Source: Kaiparowitsia implicata GSE-PSE-MK54-09C
Lineage (GTDB): Bacteria; Cyanobacteriota; Cyanobacteriia; Elainellales; Elainellaceae
Length of the DNA stretch: 64,000 bases
Assembly: GCA_019359435.1 (NCBI GenBank)
Contig: JAHHHI010000073.1
Span: 48,483 to 112,482 of the forward strand
Reading direction: 5' to 3'
The notes beneath the pieces are model-generated. The model saw only the letters and a list, made by a program, of their open reading frames with translations. It did no database searches and was not told the DNA's origin. Shown here in pieces: positions 18,580 to 27,474 of the stretch. Made by a program: the position numbers and the translations under genes. Each line of letters starts with the position of its first letter. Position 1 is the stretch's first letter.

Positions 18580-19353
18580 TCCTCACCCCGATTTCAGCGC
18601 GTGGTTGCGCAATCCTCTTCACCCGCTTGCGGCCGTTGACCCAGCACTACACCAAAGCCGACAGAATTAAGCCTGGCTACTCACAACTGGCGTCTAGCAC
18701 AGCTCTATCAATGGGCCGAAAGCTCACGTAACGCCAGCCCCAAGCAACCGATAACAATCTTTAAAAAAAGAATCTTCAAAAAACTCTGTGTAAAAGCTCT
18801 ATAGCAGCTCTACGTAATATCTCGAGGAAGGCGAATGGATTTAGTACTATGACCTAAGCCACATATCACCATCTCTAGTTCAATACACGTAGCCGAAAAA
18901 ACCTATGACACGACCCAATAATGCACCTGAGGGTTAACGCAATCTTTCTAAAAATGCTCCAATTAACCTAATTAAAGGAGTTTTTGAGTGATTGACGTTT
19001 TTTATCTGAAAAGGATAGTCTCACACTCGCGAATGAAACGCAAGCGTTAATGCTGCTTTTTTCCGTAATTTTACAGAACCAACGCATCAGAAATACTTCA
19101 ATGTCGCTTCCGTAAAGATGCTGAGGTGTTGATCCATAAATACCCAACATCAGGTTGTCGGGTTATTCGCCCATTTGGGCTCAACGTTTATGGGGAAATG
19201 AGGATAGGCTCCCTTGTACCCACCTATTGGGTGAGGGCGGCAGTGGGGCGATCGCGCTAAATTAGAAATAAGCAAGAGCGATCGCCCCTGCTGGTTCGAT
19301 CACTCCTAATCACAGCAAGCCTCCGCGTCGGTCAGCGTTTTTTTATCTGAGGC
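18580..19353. other. Long divergent intergenic region, surface operon and exporter regulator
   Basis: No convincing gene is present. The region is A+T-rich compared with its neighbours and holds two HIP1-centred arms (about 19247-19256 and 19278-19287) that could form a hairpin. The promoter of the four-gene surface operon must lie within its left part; I could not fix it. Confidence 0.35.
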
Positions 19354-19371
19354 GTTCAATAATTACTGAAC
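19354..19371. promoter_or_regulatory. Palindromic candidate operator for the GbsR/MarR regulator
   Basis: GTTCAATAATTACTGAAC is palindromic at 16 of 18 positions. It lies 55 bp upstream of the regulator ATG. MarR/GbsR dimers bind A+T-rich palindromes of this length near their own promoters (family knowledge), so autoregulation is plausible. Confidence 0.5.
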
Positions 19372-19426
19372 AAATCGAACAGACTGAGATGGGGTTAAGA
19401 AATATTGAGCCTTGTGGGTAAATTGG

Positions 19427-19978
19427 ATGGATCATTTCGTAGATCACGGAGATCAATCAACGGCTCGGCCGGTGGGCCCAGAAGCAGTATTGAACCGAAG
19501 TCCGGCCTTTGAGGCGATTAATTTTGCCGAAGAGATGGGCTTAATGTTTGAGGCTGTAGGCGTGCCGCGCATGGCAGGGCGAATTTTTGGCTGGTTGCTG
19601 ATTTGTAATCCGCCCCAGCAATCTAGCCCTGAGTTGGCTGAGGTGCTGCATGCGAGCAAAGGCTCAATCAGCACGATGACCCGACAGCTCATTCAGATTG
19701 GGCTGGTGGAGCGCGTGGTGATTCCGGGCGATCGCCGCGACTACTTTCAGATCAAACCTAATGCTTGGACTCAGCTCAGCCAGCAGCGGATGGCGCAGAT
19801 TAAAGCGTTTCGTCAACTAGCAGAGCGAGGGTTGCAGTTGCTCGATGGCGCAGAGAGTGAACTCAAGCATCGCCTAGAAGATATGTACGACATGCACGCC
19901 TTTTGGGAACGGGAGATGCCGCTGCTAAATCAGCGCTGGCAGATGGAACGGACGAAGGGCGATCGCCCTCACAGCTAA
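19427..19978 (+). CDS. GbsR/MarR-type transcriptional regulator
   Basis: The start is taken at ATG 19427; a TTG at 19412 in frame is possible. The 183-aa protein has a winged helix over about residues 40-100: LAEVLHASKGSISTMTRQLI is the recognition helix-turn-helix and VVIPGDRRDYFQI the wing. The longer helical flanks, for example FAEEMGLMFEAVGVPRMAGRI, match the GbsR subgroup rather than classic MarR. It precedes exporter genes on the same strand, the usual arrangement for a local repressor. The ligand is unknown. The next gene starts 120 bp downstream, so the four genes may be one transcription unit. Confidence 0.85.
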   Translation: MDHFVDHGDQSTARPVGPEAVLNRSPAFEAINFAEEMGLMFEAVGVPRMAGRIFGWLLICNPPQQSSPELAEVLHASKGSISTMTRQLIQIGLVERVVIPGDRRDYFQIKPNAWTQLSQQRMAQIKAFRQLAERGLQLLDGAESELKHRLEDMYDMHAFWEREMPLLNQRWQMERTKGDRPHS

Positions 19979-20097
19979 AAATTGAGTGGAGATGGGGGAA
20001 TGGGTTTGGGTGGACGGGCCGCAAAGGATCACTGGGTAGATCGGCGACCCATCACAGGTTCTCTTTATATATCTATCGCGGATTGACGAATAGACCT

Positions 20098-21444
20098 ATG
20101 GCAACGCAACTGCAAAAATTAACCAAGCGTGGGGGTTCCAACCGTTGGCTGCTGGGCGCGTTGGCGGCTGGTCTGCTGGGGCTAGGAGCATTTGGGATGT
20201 TGACCTGGCGGCAGCAGTCTGCCGCCCCCGACATTAGCACCATGACCGTGCCCGTAGAGGAAACCGCCCTCACGCTTCGCATTGCCGCCAACGGCAGGGT
20301 GCAGCCCGCCCGGACGGTGAACCTGAGTCCCAAAAACGCCGGGATTTTGGCAGAGCTGATGGTGGAACAGGGCGATCGCGTCCAGCAAGGGCAGCTCATT
20401 GCCCGGATGGAAGGCGACGACATCGGCGCCCAGCTCACGCAGTCGCGGGCACGGGTGGCCCAAGCCCAAGCCCAACTCGCTGAGCGCCGGGCAGGCAACT
20501 TGCCCGAAGACATTGCCCAGCGTCAGGCCGAGGTGGAACAAGCCCAAGCCCAGGTTGCGGAAGCCGATGCTCGCGTGGCGTTGGCGGATACCCGCCTACA
20601 GCGCAACCGCACCCTGCAATCGGAAGGAGCAATCTCCCTGGATGATTTGGATGCCGCCACCCGCGAAGCGGATAGCGCCCGCGCCAACCTAGAGCTGACC
20701 CGCGCCAACCTGCGAGCCACTGAGCAACGGCTGGGCTTGAGCCGCAGCGGCACCCGTGTTGAACAAATCGCCGCCGCCGAAGCGCAAGTGCAAGAAGCCC
20801 TTGGCAATTTGCAAGCGGTAGAGGTGCGGCAGCAAGATACAGAAATCCGCGCACCGTTTGATGGCATCATTACGCAGCGCTATGCCTCAGAAGGGTCGTT
20901 TGTCACCCCAACGACGTCTGCGTCAGACGCCAGCGCTGCCACGTCAACGGCGATCGTCGCAGTCGCAGAAGGGTTAGAAGTGTTGGCAGAAGTGCCTGAA
21001 GTCGATATCGGCCAGCTTCAGGTGGGTCAGCGGGTTGAAGTGCAGGCCGATGCATTGCCGAATCAAGTGTTTGAAGGCCGAGTGCGGCTGGTGGCTCCCG
21101 AGGCGGTGGTGCAGCAGAATGTCACGTCCTTCCAAGTGCGGGTGGATCTGCTGACGGGGCAGGAGCGCTTGCTTTCGGGGATGAATGTGGATGTCACGTT
21201 TTTGGGCGATCGCGTTGAAAACACGCTGGCGGTGCCCACGGTGGCGATTGTGACCCAGGATGGACAGTCGGGCGTGCTAGTGCCGGATGACCGCAACCGC
21301 CCTGAGTTTCGTCCGGTAACGCTGGGGATTGGTGTAGGCAACCAAACTCAAGTGATAGACGGAGTGGAGCCGGGCGATCGCATCTTTGTTGACTTGCCCC
21401 CCCGCGATGCTCAGCGGTGGATGAACCCTAACCAGCAGAACTAA
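20098..21444 (+). CDS. HlyD/MacA-type periplasmic adaptor subunit
   Basis: The ATG at 20098 gives a 448-aa protein with one N-terminal membrane helix (RWLLGALAAGLLGLGAFGML). It then shows the adaptor pattern: first half of a lipoyl domain (NLSPKNAGILAELMVEQGDR), a long Ala/Gln-rich coiled-coil hairpin (about residues 120-235), the second lipoyl half (IRAPFDGIITQRYASEGSFV), and beta-barrel and membrane-proximal domains. This is the membrane fusion protein that links an inner-membrane ABC exporter to an outer-membrane TolC-like channel. The permease and ATPase follow on the same strand. No TolC homologue is in the window. Confidence 0.92.
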   Translation: MATQLQKLTKRGGSNRWLLGALAAGLLGLGAFGMLTWRQQSAAPDISTMTVPVEETALTLRIAANGRVQPARTVNLSPKNAGILAELMVEQGDRVQQGQLIARMEGDDIGAQLTQSRARVAQAQAQLAERRAGNLPEDIAQRQAEVEQAQAQVAEADARVALADTRLQRNRTLQSEGAISLDDLDAATREADSARANLELTRANLRATEQRLGLSRSGTRVEQIAAAEAQVQEALGNLQAVEVRQQDTEIRAPFDGIITQRYASEGSFVTPTTSASDASAATSTAIVAVAEGLEVLAEVPEVDIGQLQVGQRVEVQADALPNQVFEGRVRLVAPEAVVQQNVTSFQVRVDLLTGQERLLSGMNVDVTFLGDRVENTLAVPTVAIVTQDGQSGVLVPDDRNRPEFRPVTLGIGVGNQTQVIDGVEPGDRIFVDLPPRDAQRWMNPNQQN

Positions 21445-21563
21445 CTCAGTCGCTTGCCAAAAGACTACCAAATCACACAAAAAACATAATCGAGGGTCAG
21501 TGAGGTTGTGAGTTCGGTTGCCTGTTCAAATCCCCCAAGCCCTCGCCGTTAAGGAGTAAACCC

Positions 21564-22784
21564 ATGGTTGACCTGGCTGAAAGTACAAAAATGGCGGTCA
21601 AAACCCTGACAGCCAACAAGCTCCGGAGTGCTCTAACCATGTTGGGCATCATTATCGGAAATGCCTCGGTGATTGCGATGGTGGGCATTGGCCAAGGCGC
21701 CCAGCGCTATGCCGCCGAGCAATTTGAGTCGCTAGGCCCCAATACGCTATTTATCATCCCTGGCAACGATGGCGGTCGCCGGGGCGGGAGAGAGGTGCCG
21801 CGAACGCTCACCTATGAAGATGCTCAGGCGATCGCCTCTCAAGTGCCCAGCATCGCCGCAGTCGCACCCCAGATTCAATCTCAACAGGCGGCGGTGTATG
21901 GCAATCGAGACACCAACGCCACAGTGATGGGAGCAACGCCTGATTTCTCGGTGGTGCGTAGCTTTCCAGTCGAGCAGGGACGATTCATTACCGATGAAGA
22001 TGTGCAGCGGCGAACCCGAGTCGTCGCGCTAGGGTCTGATCTCGCCAATACCCTGTTTGGCACCACCAACCCCATCGGGCAACAGATTCGCATTCGCAAC
22101 ATCAGCTTTGAAGTGATCGGCGTGATGGAGGCTAAAGGTGCATTTCTGGGTACCAATCAAGACGACGTGGCGATCATTCCAATTACCACCATGGCGTCTC
22201 AAATCACTGGCAACGTCTCTCTCTATGGCACAGAGGTGACGTTTATTTCCGCTATGGCGCGAGATGACCAGTCCATTAATGCGGCTCAGTTTCAGATTTC
22301 GAATCTCTTGCGGCTGCGCCACCGAATTGTAAATACCGACGACTTTACGATTCAAACCCAACGCGATGCGCTCACCATTGTGGGCAACGTCACTGGAGCA
22401 CTCACCATTATGCTGGCGGCGATCGCCGGAATCTCGCTCTTTGTCGGTGGCATCGGCATCATGAACATCATGCTAGTCTCCGTCCGCGAACGCACCCAAG
22501 AAATTGGCCTCCGCAAAGCCATTGGCGCATCGCAGAGCGACATCCTGTCTCAGTTCATAATCGAGGCCGTTATCCTTGCGGTCATCGGCGGCGCAGTCGG
22601 CACCGGCATTGGGGTCGGGGGTGTATCGCTGGTGGGAGCCGTGACGCCGCTGCAAGCGGGGGTTTCTCCCATTGCCATCGTGGTAGCCGTGGGCGTCTCC
22701 GGCAGCATCGGCCTCTTTTTTGGCGTTGTTCCGGCAAAACAAGCAGCAAAGCTAGATCCCATTGTGGCGTTGCGCAGTGCGTAG
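21564..22784 (+). CDS. MacB/DevC-type ABC exporter permease
   Basis: This 406-aa permease has the MacB pattern: an N-terminal helix after a short amphipathic start (KTLTANKLRSALTMLGIIIG), a large periplasmic domain (about residues 45-270), then three C-terminal helices with the FtsX signature (LFVGGIGIMNIMLVSVRERT, EIGLRKAIGAS). It lacks an ATPase domain, unlike E. coli MacB, and is served by the separate ATPase downstream, as in DevBCA and YknXYZ systems. MacB-type pumps work by mechanotransmission, pushing periplasmic substrates such as peptides, glycolipids or siderophores through TolC. It lies 119 bp behind the adaptor gene. Confidence 0.92.
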   Translation: MVDLAESTKMAVKTLTANKLRSALTMLGIIIGNASVIAMVGIGQGAQRYAAEQFESLGPNTLFIIPGNDGGRRGGREVPRTLTYEDAQAIASQVPSIAAVAPQIQSQQAAVYGNRDTNATVMGATPDFSVVRSFPVEQGRFITDEDVQRRTRVVALGSDLANTLFGTTNPIGQQIRIRNISFEVIGVMEAKGAFLGTNQDDVAIIPITTMASQITGNVSLYGTEVTFISAMARDDQSINAAQFQISNLLRLRHRIVNTDDFTIQTQRDALTIVGNVTGALTIMLAAIAGISLFVGGIGIMNIMLVSVRERTQEIGLRKAIGASQSDILSQFIIEAVILAVIGGAVGTGIGVGGVSLVGAVTPLQAGVSPIAIVVAVGVSGSIGLFFGVVPAKQAAKLDPIVALRSA

Positions 22785-23032
22785 AAGATGTCTTAAACAG
22801 AACGTCCTCCCCTTGGGCGAACAACCATAAAGCCTTTGGCTTGGCTGCACCAACGCCCCTACAAAAGAACTCCCGATTGACACGGGATTTTCTAGGTCAG
22901 CTTAATGGAATTTAGAGGGTAGGGATTGGCAGCATTCTTGCTTTGGCCGTTATCCCCTCGCCGCTCCCCACCGAATCTCTTACCACGGCCTGATCTTCCT
23001 CCTCTCCAACACTCATCCTCAAAATTGCCATT

Positions 23033-23752
23033 ATGCAAACCATTATTCGGCTCAAAGATGTCTCCAAAGTTTACGGTGAGGGCAACACTGAGGTGAAGGC
23101 GCTGTCAGCCGTAAACCTCACCATTCAGTCGGGGGAATATTGCGCCATTATGGGGCCATCGGGATCGGGCAAGTCCACTGCGATGAACATCATCGGCTGC
23201 CTCGATCGCCCTACATCGGGCCGTTATGACCTAGATGGCATTGATGTATCACGCCTAAGCGATGACGACTTAGCCCATATCCGCAATCGCAAGATTGGGT
23301 TTGTATTTCAGCAGTTTCATCTGCTGCCGCAGCTCTCAGCAATGGAAAATGTAATGCTCCCCATGGTGTATGCCAGTGTGCCCCTTGAGGAGCGATCGCA
23401 CCGGGCAGAAGAGGCGCTGACGCGAGTGGGGCTAGGCAATCGGCTCAACAACAGACCAAATCAGCTTTCTGGTGGGCAACAGCAGCGGGTGGCGATCGCC
23501 CGAGCCATCGTCAACCGTCCGGTGCTGTTGCTGGCCGACGAACCAACCGGGGCACTTGATTCTAAAACCACTGAAGAAGTGATGGAAATTTTTGCTGAAC
23601 TCAACGCTAGCGGCATGACGGTGGTGATGGTGACCCACGAAGCCGACGTCGCTAGCCAGAGCCGTCGTGTGGTTTGGTTCCGCGATGGGCAGGTGCTCCA
23701 CGACCACCTCGACCCGGCTGATCTAAATCAACGGGCGATCGCAGCATCCTAA
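23033..23752 (+). CDS. ABC exporter ATPase, MacB/LolD class
   Basis: The 239-aa ATPase has Walker A GPSGSGKST (about 42-50), Q-loop VFQQFHLLPQLSAMENVMLP, signature LSGGQQQRVAIARA, Walker B LLADEPTGALD and H-switch VTHEADVA. The signature is that of the MacB/LolD/FtsE family (COG1136). It almost certainly powers the permease at 21564, although a 248-bp gap separates them with no obvious terminator. Together with the adaptor it completes a tripartite exporter without its outer-membrane channel. Confidence 0.93.
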   Translation: MQTIIRLKDVSKVYGEGNTEVKALSAVNLTIQSGEYCAIMGPSGSGKSTAMNIIGCLDRPTSGRYDLDGIDVSRLSDDDLAHIRNRKIGFVFQQFHLLPQLSAMENVMLPMVYASVPLEERSHRAEEALTRVGLGNRLNNRPNQLSGGQQQRVAIARAIVNRPVLLLADEPTGALDSKTTEEVMEIFAELNASGMTVVMVTHEADVASQSRRVVWFRDGQVLHDHLDPADLNQRAIAAS

Positions 23753-23832
23753 CGGACACTAACCGGACACCCAATCAGACGTGCCCCGATACCGCAAGGG
23801 CTGAAATTCGAGGCTTCTTGCTAGCCCGTGGA

Positions 23833-23950
23833 ACAGCGCTGGCTCCAGACCCGCACTAAGGGGCTGAACTGGCGAAAACCCATGCCATCCCGCCAAGCGG
23901 ATGGCATGGGTTTTCGTATCGGTCAAGCCTAAGAGGTTTGCTAGATGGTG
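23833..23950 (+). repeat. Diverged third copy of the covarying repeat, with inserted hairpin
   Basis: GCGCTGGCTCCAGACCCGCA (23836-23855) and what follows to CTGAACTGGCG align to the element at 28120-28223. The later part, CCTAAGAGGTTTGCTAGA, matches its end. In place of the middle it carries an 18-bp hairpin (23873-23890 with 23899-23916, loop 8), followed by TTTT, that can terminate the exporter transcript. The main stem is not conserved here. Confidence 0.5.
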
Positions 23951-24026
23951 CGTATTGCGTACGATACAGCAAGGGTTTGAGCGTCGCCCGACCGTCGGGT
24001 ATCCCACAACTGAGTTGGCACCACGG

Positions 24027-24602
24027 TTACTGTTGGCCGATCAATACCAGGCTTTCTGAGGGCAGTGTTTGAACATGCCGTTTGTGAAACTCCCGCTCTG
24101 TCACCAAGTCATGCGTACTTTCTACCCGATCGAGAAATACGATGCCGTGCAAATGGTCAAACTCATGCTGAAAGATGCGGGCCGGAAATTCACGCAATTC
24201 GTGCCGCTTGGCCTCGCCATCAAGCGTGGTGTAGCCAATCTCAACATTGCGATAGCGGGGAACTAGGCCCCGGATACCAGGAATGCTCAGGCAGCCTTCC
24301 CAACCCTTTTCAACCTCGTCGGAATAACTCACGAGATAGGGATTGACCATTACAATGGGCTCCATCTCTGGCGCGTGGGGATAGCGCGGATTGGGCCGCG
24401 ATGCCACTACCAATATGCGCAGCAGCACCCCCACCTGCGGTGCTGCAATGCCAACGCCGTTAGAGGCTGTCAGCGTTGTCAGCAAATGCTGGGCGATCGC
24501 CCGCACCCAGGGGTCTTGCACCCACCGCACGGGAGCCGCCGTTTGCCGCAGACTTGGGTCGCCTAGTTCAACAATGGGAAGTGGGTGGGTCATGGCATTC
24601 AT
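24027..24602 (-). CDS. def: Peptide deformylase
   Basis: All three deformylase motifs are present: GVGIAAPQV (motif 1), EGCLSIPG (motif 2, metal Cys) and QHEFDHLHG (motif 3, metal His pair and catalytic Glu). The enzyme removes the N-formyl group from nascent proteins with Fe2+ or Zn2+. At 191 aa it has normal length. The start could be ATG 24602 or ATG 24593; GGGGA lies just upstream of both. The gene is monocistronic and converges on the exporter ATPase. Confidence 0.95.
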   Translation of the reverse strand: MNAMTHPLPIVELGDPSLRQTAAPVRWVQDPWVRAIAQHLLTTLTASNGVGIAAPQVGVLLRILVVASRPNPRYPHAPEMEPIVMVNPYLVSYSDEVEKGWEGCLSIPGIRGLVPRYRNVEIGYTTLDGEAKRHELREFPARIFQHEFDHLHGIVFLDRVESTHDLVTEREFHKRHVQTLPSESLVLIGQQ

Positions 24603-24851
24603 CAATCCCCTTCATCTCTAGAAATCAAGCCAAAAAATTAAGCCAGATTGCCCGGAGGAAAACCTATGTTTTGCAGGTTGTTCTACTCCAAGCAATTCTT
24701 TTCACTTAAGACCTAGCGCTAAGAGCTATCATCAATTAGACTCTGATATCCCAGAAATCAACGGTCACAGCCCCTAGCCTGTTTTTTGGGGCGGGCGTGG
24801 TAACGCTCATAGCATAAGACTTTTGGTCGGAATTGATGACACGCCCTAGGA

Positions 24852-26057
24852 TTAACCACGATTCTGGGTCGGCATAGGCTCAGGGCTTAGGGTGAAGCTA
24901 AGAGGCTGTCCGTTTCGGCGCAGTTCTACGACAAGCTCACTGCCCACACGGCTGCGTTCCACAATTTGTTGCACTTGCTCCGACGATTGCACCGTTTCCT
25001 CTCCTAGAGAAGTCAACACATCACCAGGCCGGATGCCCGCCTTCGCGGCAGGCGAGTTTGGCAACACTTCCATAATCAACACGCCTTGATCTTCCTGAAC
25101 CGTGATGCCACTTCTTTGGTTGATGTTGCGACGTAGGTCTGGGGTGAGCGTTGCCATGCGAACACCTAGATAGGGATGCTCTACTCGGCCTGTGGCAATC
25201 AGCTCATCGGCAATGCGCTTTGCGGTGTTGATCGGGATGGCAAAGCCCAGCCCTTGGGCATTCGCGCGGATTGCGGTATTCACTCCAATCACTTCACCCC
25301 GCTCATTGAGCAGCGGCCCGCCGGAGTTACCGGGATTGATCGCAGCATCGGTTTGGATGAAGCTGGCGCGCTGATCGGGGATGCCCACCTGAGCACTGCT
25401 GCGTCCGGTGGCGCTGATAATCCCTGCTGTGACGGTGTTGTCTAATCCCAGAGGATTCCCAATGGCGATCGCCCATTCTCCCGGCAGCAGGCTGTCAGAG
25501 TCACCCAGGGTCACCGAGGGCAATGCATCGGCCTCAATCTTAACCACGGCCACGTCCGTAAACTGGTCTTCTCCCAAGACCTGCCCTTCAAAGGCCCGCC
25601 CGTCTCTCAGCGTCACCGTGACTCGATCCGCCCCATTGACGACATGGGCATTGGTCACAACCAACCCCTCTGCATCAATAATGAACCCAGAGCCCACGCC
25701 TCGCTCAACCCGTGAGGAAGGCCCTGGCGCGGGCACATTATCGCCAAAAAAGCGGCGGAAGAAAGGGTCGTTGAAAATCTCTGGTGTCTGTGATGAGACG
25801 GTGCGAGACGCATTAATACGCACCACTGCTGGCCCAACGTTCTGTGCAGCTTGGGCAATGAAGCTAGAGCTCTCAGACGCTGCTAGCGCTCCTGTCGACC
25901 CACGAGGTGCGGCTTGCCCAATTAGGGTTTGGGGCTGAGGGAACGAGATAGCGCGGGCGTTGAGCAGGCGATCGCCCATAAAAAACGTACCAGCACCTGT
26001 CAAGAACAGCGATAGATAAATAGCAGTTTGCTTGAAAGCGTTGTTGTGACCAGTCAT
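24852..26057 (-). CDS. Deg/HtrA trypsin-like serine protease with one PDZ domain
   Basis: The 401-aa protein has an N-terminal hydrophobic anchor or signal (TAIYLSLFLTGAGTFFMG), then a trypsin-like domain with catalytic H138 (TNAHVV), D168 (TDVAVVKI) and S245 (GNSGGPLL). A single PDZ domain occupies about residues 295-390 (HPYLGVRMATL..LPNSPAAKAGIRPGDVL). One PDZ domain matches the cyanobacterial HhoA/HhoB/HtrA group, which protect against heat and light stress in the periplasm or lumen. Which of the three paralogues this is cannot be decided here. Confidence 0.93.
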   Translation of the reverse strand: MTGHNNAFKQTAIYLSLFLTGAGTFFMGDRLLNARAISFPQPQTLIGQAAPRGSTGALAASESSSFIAQAAQNVGPAVVRINASRTVSSQTPEIFNDPFFRRFFGDNVPAPGPSSRVERGVGSGFIIDAEGLVVTNAHVVNGADRVTVTLRDGRAFEGQVLGEDQFTDVAVVKIEADALPSVTLGDSDSLLPGEWAIAIGNPLGLDNTVTAGIISATGRSSAQVGIPDQRASFIQTDAAINPGNSGGPLLNERGEVIGVNTAIRANAQGLGFAIPINTAKRIADELIATGRVEHPYLGVRMATLTPDLRRNINQRSGITVQEDQGVLIMEVLPNSPAAKAGIRPGDVLTSLGEETVQSSEQVQQIVERSRVGSELVVELRRNGQPLSFTLSPEPMPTQNRG

Positions 26058-26596
26058 GGGAGGTTGCTAATACTTGTTAATACAAAGTGATCGTGATCTC
26101 AAAGTCGAAAATGCAAGAGATTGTGTTCCACTGATTTCACGTTGAGCGAGTTCAGCAGCCCACCCTCTTATCCACAATTCTCCTATCCGCAACTCCATAA
26201 CCTGACAGAATCAACCGCCCTTTGTCGCTTAGATGCGGCTGTTGCGGTATCTACAGAGTAGGCGTCGCAGCGTGCCCAGCCTTTCCATCAACCTGTCGAG
26301 TTATGAATCTTTTAGCAGAAAGGGGCGATCGCCTCTACCCAAGCGGTAGCGGGAACAGAGCTGCTGAAACATCAAGCCGTTCCACAATCCTGCCTAACTC
26401 GATGATAGCTAATTGAGCGGCTCACCGTCGCTCGCCCCATGGGCTACCTCCATTGCTTCCTCTAAAAGCCCTGATCTGGATATGAGCGATCTGGATGTGA
26501 GCAAAGGTTGGCTCTCCGCTCTCCGTGTATTGGTCTTCCTACGGTAAAACTACGGTCAAAGCCCTCGTTGTCACAGCAATGTCACTTTGATATCAC
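26058..26596. other. Intergenic region upstream of deg
   Basis: This region contains the deg promoter area. No ORF with recognisable features is present. The right part leads into a candidate small RNA gene on the plus strand. Confidence 0.35.
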
Positions 26597-26602
26597 TATA
26601 AT
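26597..26602 (+). promoter_or_regulatory. Consensus -10 box (TATAAT) of candidate small RNA
   Basis: A perfect TATAAT lies in a gap with no plus-strand gene. There is no good -35 at 16-18 bp; the nearest match, TTGTCA at 26568-26573, is too far. GTCAC occurs twice upstream (26570-26574 and 26581-26585) and could be an activator site. Confidence 0.4.
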
Positions 26603-26608
26603 GACAAA

Positions 26609-26725
26609 TCAACTTGGTAACGTGATGGCACAGGTGAATGAATGCTGTAGAGGGACAATATTCTATATCGAAGCCGTATCGCGTAATCGCTGCGGGGCCT
26701 TTGCTAGAGTATTGCCCCTTTTTTT
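26609..26725 (+). ncRNA. Candidate small RNA ending at a strong terminator
   Basis: A plus-strand terminator, GGGGC (26694-26698) with GCCCC (26714-26718) followed by seven T, lies 8 bp before the 3-prime end of the minus-strand pentapeptide gene. No plus-strand ORF precedes it; the nearest upstream feature is the TATAAT at 26597. A transcript of about 115 nt is implied. It does not match 6S, SRP, tmRNA or Yfr1 features that I can recognise. Alternatively the terminator only blocks read-through. Confidence 0.35.
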
Positions 26726-26732
26726 GTCAACG

Positions 26733-27221
26733 CTAGCAGTCGAGCGTATCGCGAGTATTGCGTCCAGTGTTAGGGTTTGTGCCGGTTGCCACCTTACAAA
26801 GCTTGTCTTGTACATCTAATCGCAGCAGCACGTTAGTAAAATCTGCTCCGGTTATGGTGGCACCATCAAACCTAGCATTTTGAGCAAACGCGCCTACCAG
26901 AACAGCGTTCGTTAAATTGGCATAGACTAGACGGGCGCTGTCTAGGGTTGCATTGGTGAGATTTGCCCCTTCTAAATTTGCTTCTTCTAGGTTTGCACCA
27001 AAAAAGCTCACGCCAGTTAAGTCTGACTGACTCAAGTTGCTTTGGCGAAGGTTTGCTTTGGTAAAGCTGTCGGCAGTCAATACTCGGTTAGAAAAGTTCG
27101 AGTTGACTAAGTTTTCGCGATTATAATCCAGCGCAACTGCGGAGAGGGGAAGCGCTAGAAAGCTGAACCAAACTGCTGCAACGAGGGCGATCGCCCCTTT
27201 CCAGCGGTGCTGGGCCTGCAT
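26733..27221 (-). CDS. Lumenal or periplasmic pentapeptide-repeat protein
   Basis: From ATG 27221 the 162-aa protein starts with a signal peptide (WKGAIALVAAVWFSFLALPL, cleavage likely after AVA). An in-frame upstream ATG at 27272 is possible. About 19 pentapeptides of the A(D/N)LXX type follow, such as LRQSN LSQSD LTGVS FFGAN LEEAN, forming a right-handed quadrilateral beta-helix. The end, LCKVATGTNPNTGRNTRDTLDC, has two cysteines in the arrangement of thylakoid-lumen pentapeptide proteins (TL15/TL17/Rfr32 type), where they can form a disulfide. The function of this group is not settled. Confidence 0.85.
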   Translation of the reverse strand: MQAQHRWKGAIALVAAVWFSFLALPLSAVALDYNRENLVNSNFSNRVLTADSFTKANLRQSNLSQSDLTGVSFFGANLEEANLEGANLTNATLDSARLVYANLTNAVLVGAFAQNARFDGATITGADFTNVLLRLDVQDKLCKVATGTNPNTGRNTRDTLDC

Positions 27222-27474
27222 CCGCAGTTCGCCAGCGGTTCTTTGAACGACAGAACTCTGAACGGATATCATTTTGACGACTGTGATCCAGCCCAGGCTT
27301 GCGCTAGTCTTCACATCCGCGACTATACCCCAGAGCAATGTACCCATTGCTGCTAACCCTCACTTTTCTACTTGCTTTTGCTATTTTCTAAAGACGCCAT
27401 ACGCTAATCCTACCTGATGCTGCAGGCTTCGCTACTGGCCTGTCATTTTGTCTCACAATTAAGGCACTGCTTCC

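Noticed and set aside
18968..19150. 60-codon minus-strand ORF in the divergent gap
   Set aside because: A+T-rich, no ribosome-binding site, no motif; chance opening is more likely.
19247..19287. HIP1 pair forming a hairpin as a regulatory site
   Set aside because: HIP1 octamers are so common in this genome that such pairs arise by chance.
24666..24716. 16-codon ORF behind a strong GGAGG site (MFCRLFYSKQFFSLKT)
   Set aside because: The ribosome-binding site is good, but the peptide is too short, has no recognisable features and no downstream gene it could attenuate on that strand.
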